From NCBI GenBank assembly GCA_949152475.1, contig OX424560.1, positions 124,001-188,000 of the forward strand: DNA of 64,000 nucleotides, read 5' to 3'. Below, piece after piece: positions 32,201 to 44,200 of the stretch (positions are counted from its first letter, which is position 1; each line of letters opens with the position of its first letter). The notes beneath the pieces were generated by a model, which worked only from the letters and a program-made list of their open reading frames with translations, made no database searches and was not told the origin of the DNA. Made by a program: the position numbers and the translations under genes. This DNA is from Terebella lapidaria (Eukaryota > Annelida > Polychaeta > Terebellida > Terebellidae).

Positions 32201-35200
32201 TCCCCATACTTCAGATCCATAGTTTAAAACGGGTTCTACAGATGTTTCAAATAACTTAGTGAATGTATAATAACCACAATTTTTTAATGATTTAAATTTT
32301 GTTATTACATTACCTAGAGCTCTGCTGCCTGAATCTGATAGAACCTTAGCACATTCTTTGTAGTTCAAAAATTCATCAAATATAACGCCCAGATATTTAT
32401 AGGATTTAACCGTTTCTACTACAGAGTTGTTATATTGAAATACAAATTTACTTCTAGTTTTTCTATTTTTTCGAAAGTGTACAATGTTCGTCTTACTAAC
32501 ATTTACTGTAATTCTCCATTTTCTTGTCCATTCATACAAATTGTTTAACAATATCTGTAAGTCATTTTCATTTTCTGCAAGTAGGGCCATATCATCTGCA
32601 TAAAGTAATATAGATATTCTGTCATTCCCTATTGGAATGCCTAGGTTTAGAGCTTTCACTGTAATAGCTAGATTATTAATGAACAAAGCAAAAAGAGTAG
32701 GTGACAGATTGTCACCTTGTTTTACACCATTTAATACTTGAAACCAATCAGTGTAATCATTATTTACCTTCAAACATGAGAAGGTATTTTTATACATATC
32801 TTTGAGACAATTGTAAACATTACCATCTATATTACACAATAATAACCTATACAATAATAAATCTCTGTCTACTCGATCAAATGCTTTTTCCAAATCAATA
32901 AATGCAACAAAGGTAGACTGGTTATTGTATTTTCTGGAACGAATTACATTAGATAAAACAAATATGTGATCTTGACAAGACCTCGATTTTCTGAAGCCAT
33001 TTTGTTCATCTGCCATTATACCCAGTGTATCACAATAATCATATATTCTGTTATTGAGTACAGAAGAAAATACTTTTGCAACACACGACTGTATACTTAT
33101 ACCTCGATAATTTAAAGGAATCAAAGGATCTTTAGTAGAACTTTTAGGAATAGGTACTATAAAAGAATATGACCATAACGTAGGTAGGATTTGAGACTCA
33201 AAACAAATACTTATAAAGTACCACATAAGGAGTTTCATATCAAAATATTTCAATATTTCATTTGGAATTTTATCGATTCCACTAGACTTCCTATATTTTA
33301 ATTGATCAATCACCTTCTCAATCTCATCGAATGAGATTGGTTTATTAATTTCTGTATTCAACATATTAGGGTGAAACAATTCTCTTTCCATCATTTGCAT
33401 GGCTAATTGTACCTCTTCATAGAATTCATCATTATAATCATATACTGGTTGACAATTATATAAATGCTCAAATTCAGTTTTCCATACATTCAAAACTTCT
33501 GATCGATCCTTATATATAACTTCATCTTTCTTCACATTAGTAGGAATGAGCCTTCTTGAAATGGGTCCCAGCTTTTTTATATGCTGCCAAAATTCTTTTG
33601 GATTATAATTACAAATATCATCAATATTTTCAATTTGTTCCATGTTATACTCTCTTTCTTTCTTTCTGAGGGTTTTATCAAATGTTCGACGAGTATTCAG
33701 AAACTCACGCCTTAAACAGGTCTTTAGTTCTCTGTTTTGTTTACATTTCAAAAAAGCTCTTTCACTTCTGTGCATCTTTGACCATAATTCTTGTAGCTCT
33801 TCACACCAATACGGTTTACTGTTTTTGTGACTCCCCATGGGGGTATTACCACGATTATACTTAGTTACTTTCAATTTACCGTTCATTTCATCGTGAACCA
33901 GTTCACATATATCAGTATATACTTTATTAATACCTTCTGCGGTGTGTTCACAATATTGTATATTTTCATAAACTGTTTGTAATTTATGAGTCCATTCGGG
34001 CGTATTCATAAAATTGTCTGGGATACACTTTAGGTCAAAACTATTGTTAACATTATTAACATATTCCATCCCCTTTACAGCATCGCATTGCTCATGATTG
34101 GTACCAAGAATGTGAGACCTTCGAAACTTCAATGTTACTAGTGAATGATCAGGCTGTTTACAATATGGTGATAACATAGAAAACAGATTATTGTTTTTTA
34201 TCAGGTCTGACATTAAATTTACAGAAAAATGTACACAGTTCGGCAAGTGGTCATGCGGTACTATCACATAATCCACAACTGATTTTCCTTTACTGGATAC
34301 ACATGTAAAGTTATCATTCTCTGGTGTAATACGGCCGTTAACTATACATAGTTTTGAGTCTTTCAAAAATTCTATAAAAGCATCACAGTGCCCTCCTTTG
34401 GTATGTTCAATTACTTTTCTATTTTCAATATTATCTATATCTGGGATAACATCTTCTACCATACCAACTCTGGCATTAAAGTCTCCACAAATAATAAGCT
34501 GATCAACATCATGCATCTCATAGACACATGATGTAAGGTGCTGGAAGTAACCGTCTGGGTCTCTTCCCCAGACTGACATACTCGGCGACAAATAACAAAC
34601 AAACACAGTTACCTTATACTCTGAATATTTACAAAAGAAAGACATTCCTAGAATACCATCTACAGTCTTGTCAACAATTACGACTGAAAACCATCGATAT
34701 ACACTGTTTTTCACAAAAATACCTACACCCCCAGAACCTTTTGGGGCGTTTTTATGCTTTTCGGTCCTGTTATGACCATACCAACTATAATTCGGCATAT
34801 TAATTACATCATCATTCATCACGTGAGTTTCACATACACCGATAATGTCTGATTTCTGAGTACTGAGAATTTCCTGTCTCAAGGCAGAATTGTTACCAGT
34901 CCAACCGTTTACATTTAAACATGACACCGATAATTCCTGTATATTCAAAATATCATTCAATGATTCCATGGGCTGGTGTATTCCCTAATGCATCATCTGT
35001 TGGGGTGACTGGTACTGTTCTTGCAAACGAGCAATGCGAACATTGGGAGTCATGGGGTAGCGCAAAGCGGGCGGTTGCCCTTGGACGACAGCTGAGTATT
35101 GTGGGCTGGTATTGGTGACGTGAGACAGTATCTGAGGAGATACAGGGTATGTGCTGTGTGTACTTGCAGCGTTGAGGGTTGGCGCCATCATGCCATCAGT

Positions 35201-38200
35201 TGGATTCGGGCTGGCAGCATGTGAAAGCGGAGGGAACTCTTCTGCCCTTAAGGGAGGTTCCTGGCGAGGATATTGCTGTGTGCTGTCAGAGCGAGATACG
35301 TAATCGGTGACCTGTGATACAGCCAGGGGGATGGTGTGCCTCATCGTGGGCGCTTGTAAAGGGGTACGATGACCATTGTGCCTATCCGCACCTAGTAGTG
35401 GGCTAGCACCCCGGGGGGGGGGGGGGGGTGGAGGGAACTCTTCCGCCCTTGGGGGAAGCTCACAGCGAGGGTATCGCTGGGTGATGTCAGAGCAAGGTGC
35501 ACAATCAGTGACCTGTGAGGCAACGATTCCGTACCTCATCGAGGTTGCCTGTGGCGTAGGAATGTTACCATTGTGCCTGTCAGCACCACTGTTTTTTCTG
35601 ATAATTCTACCACTACCAGCAATTCTGAAGTCTTCCCCCGTAGTTAACTCCTTTAGTATGGTGCGAAAGTTATTATGGATTAGCCTCTCCACATGAGGCA
35701 TTGAAGACCTCAAAAACACACGTTTGTAGCCTCTGATTTGTAAGGATTGTTTACGACGTAGCGCCTCTATCTTTAGATCCTGTGAACTGAAACGTATCTT
35801 TACCAAGCCTGGCTGCTTGGTTTTCGACTGAAGGCGTAATGAGGCTAGTACACTGTCACCGTTCATACCTAACCCGTGCTCGACTAGGTCCCTCACTTGC
35901 ATGTCAAGGTTGGATGTATTGGCTAATGTCAATGCGTATGAATCAGTGTCCCAGTTTTGATTCGAAAAGAGCATGTAATTGGTTTTCAGTGCATTCAGAG
36001 AGAGCTTATTAGCGCGGAACCAGTCTGTTAAAGAAGAAAGATCGTCATTCATTAGATTGTAGAGATTTCTTTGGTTATCGGAGGACAAATATAAGGTAGT
36101 GTCATCAGCAAAGAGTATAAATTTGGCGTGTTTAAGACATGATGGGAGGTCATTTGTGTAGATGATAAAATAACAACGGTCCGAGTACGGAACCTTGTGG
36201 CACACCACATGAAACTGAGCGTACATTTGAATTATGACTATTATATGAAACATATTGTTTCCGGTCTTGTAAATAACTAGTAAACCAGTTCAATGCCAAA
36301 CCCCTTATGCCATAAAATTCTAGTTTTTGAAGTAGTATTGAGTGATCTATTGTATCGAACGCCTTTGATAAATCACAATAAACAGCTAGCGTAGATAACT
36401 TAGCGTCAATTGATTTTAATACATCGGTAGTAAAGGTCGTGATCGCATCAACTGTGCAGTGGTGTTCCCTGAAGCCAAATTGGTTATTATAAAACAAGTT
36501 TTTCGATTGGAAAAATGAATAGAGTCATCTATGAATGACTTTTCCAGTATTTTCGATAATGACGATAAAAGAGATATGGGACGATAATTTGAGATATTAC
36601 ATTTATCTTTATTTTTATAGATTGGGGTGACTTTTGATAATTTCAAGGTGTCTGGAAATTCTCCAGATATTATCGACATGTTCACTAGCTTAGTGATTGG
36701 TGGAAAAACAGACTGGTTCAGGGCTTTGAGCAGGTTAATTGGTATTTCATCATGGCCGGAACTCTTCTTAAAATGGGGTCAAAGGTCAAATTCAAGGTCA
36801 GCAATATTCAGCATATATCATTTCCTATATATTCATAATTGATTCCTAAGCTGTAAAGTCGATAATAAGCGAGATATTAGCAATTTTGTCCTGCGACCTT
36901 GAAAATGAGGTCAAAGGTCAAGTTCAAGGTCAAGACAACGTTCAGAATGTATCATTTTCTATATGTTCACAATTGATTGCTAAGCTGTAAAGTCGATAAA
37001 AAGCGAGATATTAGCCATTTTGTCATGTGATCCTGAAAATGAGGTCAAAGGTCAAATTCAAGGTTATGGCAATAATCTGCTTATATCATTTCCTATATGT
37101 TCATAATTGATTCCTAAGCTGTCAAGTCGATAACAAGTTAGATATTAGCCATTTTGTCATGTGACCTTGAAAATGAGGTCAAAGATCAAATTCAAGGTCA
37201 TCAGAATATTCAGCATATATCATTTCCTATATGTCCACAATTGATTCCTAAGCTGTAAAGTCGATAACAAGTGAGACATTAGCCATTTTATCCTGTGACC
37301 TTGAAAATGAGGTCAAAGGTCAAATTCAAGGTCATCAGAATATTCAGCATATATCATTTCCTATATGTCCACAATTGATTCCTAGTCTCTAATCTCAATA
37401 TTAAGTGAGATATTAGGCATAATGTGTCCCATTATAAAGCATAGGAGAATTTAACATGGGAAAGTCCCATTTGGGACCCATCGAGAAAATGAAAATGGCC
37501 GCCACACGCAGACCTGCGATTCAGGGGCAACGAAACTTAAATACACATCACAGAGGTATATGAGGGGAATCTTTTGCAATAAAAATCTCAAAACTGTCTG
37601 AACAGTTTTTGAGAAAATGGCCGCCGAAGTCAGAAATTGGTCGTTTTTCATCGAAAATGGCCGCCATTTTGAAAAAAAAAACTAAAAAATACACCTTTTT
37701 GTATTATTTTTAGGCATTTTGGTGCAAAATTTCAGAAAGATTCACCCGTAAACTTTAAAGATAAAAATGTGGACGGACGACGACGACGCCGACGACGGAC
37801 GACGGACGCAACGCCATGCCAATAGGATATCGGACCATAGGTCCGGTAACCTAAAAACAGCACGGACATCATCAGACGCTACATACAACAGGCCCGGTGT
37901 CTATTAACAAAACAACACGGACAGATTGTGCTGGATAACCAGATATACACACACCGACGATGTCCTCCTGTCCTAGGTGCTTGGTGCACTCCTGCAGATC
38001 GTCCATGATCCCTCTCAGCTCGTCGCTACACACGCTACTCGCTGTCACAAACACAAACCCGCAATGAAGACTACTATATGTCTGAATCAGAGTGAAATCC
38101 TGGAGAAGGGACAGGCCGGTATCATATGTTTACATCACCAAATGGACTTTCTAGTACCAGATTCGTCTTTCGTGTCTGGCTCCTTCGACCCTGTTTTGGC

Positions 38201-41200
38201 ATGTTTTCTCTTGATGCCGGAGTTTTTACTGTCCGCTTTAGGAGTCTTGGCGTCTTTTTTAGGTTTAGTGAAGAGGAGATGTTGGTACTCCAGCTTGCGG
38301 CTGTGTAGATCATACGGCAGCAAATACCTGTCAATGCCATCATGTAATATTCAGAGAACTTTAGTCGCCCGGACGTCTACAGACGTCTAGTTTGGTGAAA
38401 AATTGCAGCGTACATTACACTACAAATATAGAAACAGTACGACACTTCTGGGGTTTGTTGGAGGAGCTGGTGAACTTGTTACAAACAGAACTGACCTCTC
38501 GTAGAAAGACTTGGCGGCGGATCCGTTGGGGCAGGACGAGTCTCCGGTCAATTCCCGGTACACGGCTCGCCACAGCTTTTTGGCGCACACCTGCCACAGT
38601 AGTACAAACCCAGGTAATCTCAGGACCAGACACACCACTCGGGGTAAAGTGTTAGTGCCGTTCCTAGCGGTGAGATCATCCGTACAGTAATTGATGCAGA
38701 CAGGGGAACAGTCTTAAAAACTAGTAAAGCATACCAAGCTATTGTCCCACGAGTGTCTCAGTATTAACTTGTAGGGATTTCTCATTTAGCCCGGCACGGT
38801 GGCAACTGACAGTCGAGTGATATACAAATGTATGTAGACGATTGCAGTAGCAAGTGTGACACTTACTGTGGTGTAGCCGCCGCTTGCGGTAGTGAGAGTG
38901 TGACACTTACTAAGGTGTAGCCGCCGCTTGCTGCAGTGAGAATGTGACACTTACTGTGGTGTAGCCGCCGCGGTCGTCCACAGCCAGGTGGATCTGGTAA
39001 AGAGTGACAGGGACATTCTGCCAGACAGGCAGCTTTCTCAGCGACACGCCGTTCTCCTTCAGAAAAGCGCGCACTTCGCCGTCAAATCGTTCCTGGTTTG
39101 CCACATAAGTCTGCCAGAGTCAGAAAGTAGGATTTACTGGACGCAGGCAATAGTGAACTGTCGGCTACAGAGTGATAGTTCTCAGCTCAGCACCAATAAC
39201 CAGACTTGAAATGAGTGCAGCAGGTTACCTCTATGTCCATGGTGAACTTCTCCTCCTTGGAGCGGTTCAGCAGAGAGTGATGTTCGTCCACAGCCTGAGT
39301 CTGGCCAGGAGCAGCTTCGTGACTCGCTGACTCCGGGGGCTTCTCTGTCAAACAAAACAACTACCGCTCATCTCCTCCAGTCAGAGCATTATGTTCAGTT
39401 TACTGACAATATGACGGAACTATATGAATCCAGGCATAGCAGAGTGGATTAATAGCGAGTAAAATTAGTGTAAACCTTGTTCATCACCGTCACCCGCGTC
39501 ATTGTTATCGTCCGCTGTATTGATGAGGTCAAGTTGTACTTCTTCTTCAAACTCGAAGGCGGTCCAGGCGTGTTCAGCCGCGGCCCACTCTTCATCATCC
39601 ACCTCGGAGCCTGGGTCAGCGGGCGGCTTGCTCAACGTGAGCACTGTGTCGGCTCCGGTGACTGTCTTAGGCTTGGCTGCAAACTTGGGTGCGAACGGTC
39701 GTGGTTTCTGCTTGGGTTTCTCCTGGTTTTTGTCCACCGTGGATTTTCTTTGCTTGCCTTCCTGACCCCTGTGGACGACTTTTGCCGGTTTGGTAGGTTT
39801 GGAGTGAGATGACGGACCGGGTTTCTTGATTGTGGCTGGAGTAGCCAGTCTGGCTTTCTTCTGTGCATTGATTTGATGCTGATCGATGGATTTTCTTTTT
39901 GTGGATTTCTTGTGTGTGATGGTAGCGTCACCTCCACCCAAAAAATCTGGTTATGAAATTGTACGCCATTAAATTTAGCGGTGTGAATGCGGTGGCCACT
40001 GATTTGATAACTTTCCTTGAATGTGCTTACCGGGTGAGATTGGTTTGCTGGGGTCGTACTTGAAGCGACAGAGTTCCAGTCGTTCGGCTGCAGACAGTTT
40101 GAGCCAATCGTTGGCTTCTCGTACTGCGTCCTTGACCTTGGCTCCGTGGTATTGGTTCCTGAGAACTTTCGGGGGTCCGGACTGACGCCTCTACAATCGA
40201 CAAACAGATTGTTATAACAACTAGCTCTTCGCTAGGATGAGTGTCTCTACAAGTGCTCACACATTAATAATTGTATGTCAGCTCTGACTCGTCATTTACC
40301 TTTGACTTCAGACTGGTGTTGAGGGAGCGCTCACTGGGACTAGAATCGTCTTCTCTGGTGCCAAACAGTTCAACAAAGCGGTTGTGGACCCAGTTGTGGG
40401 AGTGCTTGGGTCCTAGGTACTCGACGTGGTATGAGAGAGTGTCCCCGTCTGGGTCACGACACCGACTCTGCCCGTCCGCCGGGTCTGGAGTGATCACTGC
40501 CGGCCACCTGCAGCATACAGTTAACATACCACAAACGGGCCTGCTGGACATTCTCACTCTGCTTGAAGACTGACTTTGCCTGATGAACATCAAGCCATGT
40601 TTCTGGATTAGAGCCACGCAGCTTGGAACCCTCCACTCACTTGCAGTATCCAGTCATCTTGGCCCAGACGAGTGTACCTTCCTCCATCGAGGAGAAAGTG
40701 TACCTCATCTGACATTTCTTCACCAGTCGGTCGGCAGCTCTGCAAAACACAAACTATTGTGAACGAATGTTCAGCTGTTTTCCCTGTCGGTAAGTTATCT
40801 GTGCTAGCAGACACCAACTTGTAATCCTCTTCAGACTTGTGGCAGGCGTCATGATGCTTATCTGTGTTCATATGACAGAACCAGGAGTCCTGGTCGCCAA
40901 GTTTGCTAGCCTCTGCCTTGGAGATCCTGCGCCACTTGAGGCAGTCCGGTCGCTCACACTGTACCCAAGCTTCCTCCTCCACCTGAGGACATAATTATAC
41001 TGTCAGACCTCTCATCACCGGTACTATCAGTCCACTCTCAACCTTTCAGGAGAAATCACTCCCCTCCAGTGGAATGTATACTCTGATATTTCTAACTCGT
41101 TTACACCGTTTTTATCAATATTTTTGTGATGCTAAATCGTACCGTGTTACAACTTGGCATAGCTCACCCGGGGACCAAACGGCAATTTTCTGCAAAATTT

Positions 41201-44200
41201 CAGACTTCTGCCAAGGAAACTGAGAAAGTTACCAATCGACTACAATGATAAATTCCTCCTGAAATCTGTTTACCTGCATGTCAACAGACATTGTTTATTT
41301 TGAGCACGTGACGGAAGAGTCTATTCGGATGATCAACCTAGGGAGCACGGGTTAGGAATGGGGAATGGGTTAGGAATGGTGCATCTACTGCAGCGCACGC
41401 CCCCCATAGTACCTAACTTGAACTTGTTCACTTGAATTACGTGATGAACAAAGCAATAAGGCAAGTCCCCACAGGAGTAAAAATCCTCGATTAAATCGAA
41501 ATTTTGTATTTTTAAAAAAACACATAGCGTTTCGGAAGCCAGGCTTGTGAAAAATTATTGCCGTTGCACCACAAACATGTTATATTCAGTAAAACAGTTC
41601 GCTCGAAGTAATTTGACTGAAACAAAGTAAAAAAAATGGTGTAAGCGAACTAAAAAAATCAGAGTATATAGTTAAATTGCCCATAGTACAAGAAAAATGT
41701 AAGTATGAACACCGACTCGATGATATGTTCTCTGAGTTAGTTTTTGGATATCCACAACGTGAACGTGTGGGGTGGGGACCTGTGGAGTCAGTCCATGAGG
41801 CCATGTTACCTTTGACAGAATGGAGGGGCGGCCTGGTGAGACAGTCCGGGAGGCCATGTTACCTTTGACGGAATGGAGGTGCGGCCTGGTGAGACAGTCC
41901 GGGAGGCCGTGTTACTTTTGACAGGACGGAGGCGGGGACCTGAGAAGATGGTCAAGAAGGCCGTGTTACCTTTGACAGGACGGAGGCGGGGACCTGAGGA
42001 GACAGTCCAGAAGGCCATGTTACTTTTGACAGGACGGAGGCGGGGACCTGAGAAGACGGTCAAGAAGGCCGTGTTACCTTTGACAGGACGGAGGCGGGGA
42101 CCTGAGGAGACAGTCCAGAAGGCCGTGTTATTTGTGACAGGACTGAGGCGGGGACCTGAGGAAACAGTCCAGGAGGCCATGTTACCTTCGACAGGACGGA
42201 GGCGGGGACCTGACGAGACAGTCCAGGAGGCCGTGTTATTTTTGACAGGACGGAGGCGGAGACCTGAGGAAACAGTCCAGGAGGCCATGTTACCTTTGAC
42301 AGGACGGAGGCGGGGACCTGAGGAGACAGTCCGGGAGGCCGTGATACTTTTGACAGGATGGAGGCGGGGACCTGAGGAGACAGTCCAGGAGGCCGTGTTA
42401 CTTTTGACAAGACCGAGGCGGGGACCTGAGGAGACAGTTCAGGAGGCCGTAGTATTTTTGACAGGACGGAGGCGAGGACCTGAGGAAACAGACCAGGAGG
42501 CTGTGTTATTTTTGACAGGACGGAGGCGGGGACCTGAGGAAACAGTCCAGGAGGCCGTGTTACTTTTGACAGGATGGAGGTGGGGACGTGAGGAGACAGT
42601 CCAAGAGGATCGTGTTACCTTTGACAGGATGGAGGCGGGGACCTGAGGAGACAGTCCAGGAGGCCGTATTACCTCTCACAGGACAGAGGCGGGGAGCTGA
42701 GGAGACAGTCCAAGAGGCCGTGTTACCTTTGACAGGACAGAGGCGGGGACCTGAGGAGACAGTCAAGGAGGCCGTGTTACCTTTGACAAGACAGAGGCGG
42801 GGACCTGAGGAGACAGTCAAGGAGGCCGTGTTACCTTTGACAGGATGGAGGTGGAGACCTGAGGAGACAGTCCAGGAGGCCGTGTCACCTTTGACAGGAC
42901 AGAGGCGGGGACCTGAGGAGACAATCAAGGAGGCCGTGTTACTTTTGACAGGACAGAGGCGAGGACCTGAGGAGACAGTCCAGGAGGCCGTGTTACCTTT
43001 GACAAGACAGAGGCAGGGACCTGAGGAGACAGTCCAGGAGGCCGTGTTACTTTTGACAGGATGGAGGTGGGGACCTGTGGAGACAGTCCAGGAGGCCGTG
43101 TTACCTTTAACAGGATGGAAGTGGGGACCTGAGGAGACAGTCCAGGAGGTCGTGTTACCTTTGACAGGATGGAGGCGGGGACCTGAGGAGACAGTCCAGG
43201 AGGCCATGTTACCTTTGACAGGACGGAGTTGGACAGCTGAAGAGACAGTCCAGGAGGCCGTGTTACCTTTGACAGGATGGAGGCGGGGACCTGTGGAGGC
43301 AGTCCAGGAGGCCGTGTTACCTTTGACAGGACAGTGGCGGGGAACTGAGGAGACAGTCCAGGAGGCCGTGTTACGTTTGTCAGGACAGAGGCGGGGACCT
43401 GAGGAGACAGTCCAGGAGGCCGTGTTACCTTTGTCAGGACAAAGGCGGGGACCTGAGGAGACAGTCCAGGAGGCCGTGTTACCTTTGACAGGATGGAGGC
43501 GGGGACCTGAGGAGACAGTCCGGGAGGCCGTGTCACCTTTGATAGGATGGAGGCGGGGACCTGAGGAGACAGTCCAGGAGGCCGTGTTACCTTTGACAGG
43601 ACAGAGGCGGGGACCTGAGGAGACAGTCCAGGAGGCCGTGTTACCTTTGACAAGACAAAGGTGGGGACCTGAGGAGACAGTCCAGGAGGCCGTGTTACTT
43701 TTGGCAGCACAGAGACGGGGACCTGAGGAGACAGTCCAAGAGGCCGTGTTACCTTTGACAGGACGGAGGTGGAGAGGTGAGGAGACAGTCCAAGAGGCCG
43801 TGTTACCTTTGACATGACAGAGGCAGGGACCTGAGGAGACAGTCCAGGAGGCTGTGTTACCTTTAACAGGACAGAGGCGGGGACCTGAGGAGACAGTTCT
43901 GGAGGCCGTGTTACCTTTGACAGGACAGAGGCGGGGACCTGACGAGACAGTCCAAGAGGCTGTGTTACCTTTGACAGGACGGAGGCAGGGACCTCAGGAG
44001 ACAGTCCAGGAGGCCGTGTTACTTTTGACAGGACAGAGGCAGGGACCTGAGGAGACAGTCCAAGAGGCCGTGTTACATTTGACAGGACTGAGGCGGGGAC
44101 CTGAGGAGACAGTCCAGTAGGCCGTGTTACTTTTGACAGGACGGAGGCGGGGACCTTAGGAGACAGTCCAGGAGGCCGTGTTACCTTTGACAAGACAAAG

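Larger units (their letters stand above)
31199..35953 (-). mobile_element. LINE 1: non-LTR retrotransposon with intact ORF2, 5'-truncated in ORF1
   Basis: About 4.75 kb inserted into the reverse-transcriptase frame of LINE 2. The host peptide reads [13 protein letters not shown] before it and [12 protein letters not shown] after it. A possible short target duplication is ATCAAAAC (35954-35961) and ATCAAAAAC (31190-31198) on the minus strand. It contains the 3' part of ORF1, a 15-bp gap, complete ORF2 and a 3' UTR of about 190 bp ending in AATAAAATATATAA. ORF2 is uninterrupted although all neighbouring elements are broken, so this is probably the youngest LINE here. Confidence 0.9.
28153..36770 (-). 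mobile_element. LINE 2: decayed non-LTR retrotransposon, host of later insertions
   Basis: 5'-truncated element inserted in element A. The reverse-transcriptase frame is broken by frameshifts. Pieces on the minus strand: 36770-36416 ([36 protein letters not shown]), 36497-36150 ([37 protein letters not shown]), about 36170-35962 ([27 protein letters not shown]), then 31190-30642 ([16 protein letters not shown], then a C-terminal region ending VAGYG). The 3' UTR is at about 28400-28153, ending in AATAAACATTCATTC. The catalytic FADD is CR1/jockey-like. The gaps are filled by LINE 1, a small AGGTTACC-type element and a hairpin-bearing foldback element. Confidence 0.85.

Noticed and set aside
34985..36253. 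A 422-aa minus-strand protein joining reverse transcriptase motifs to a Pro-rich tail
   Set aside because: The first part is LINE 2 reverse transcriptase and the rest is LINE 1 ORF1; continuity across the insertion point is accidental.
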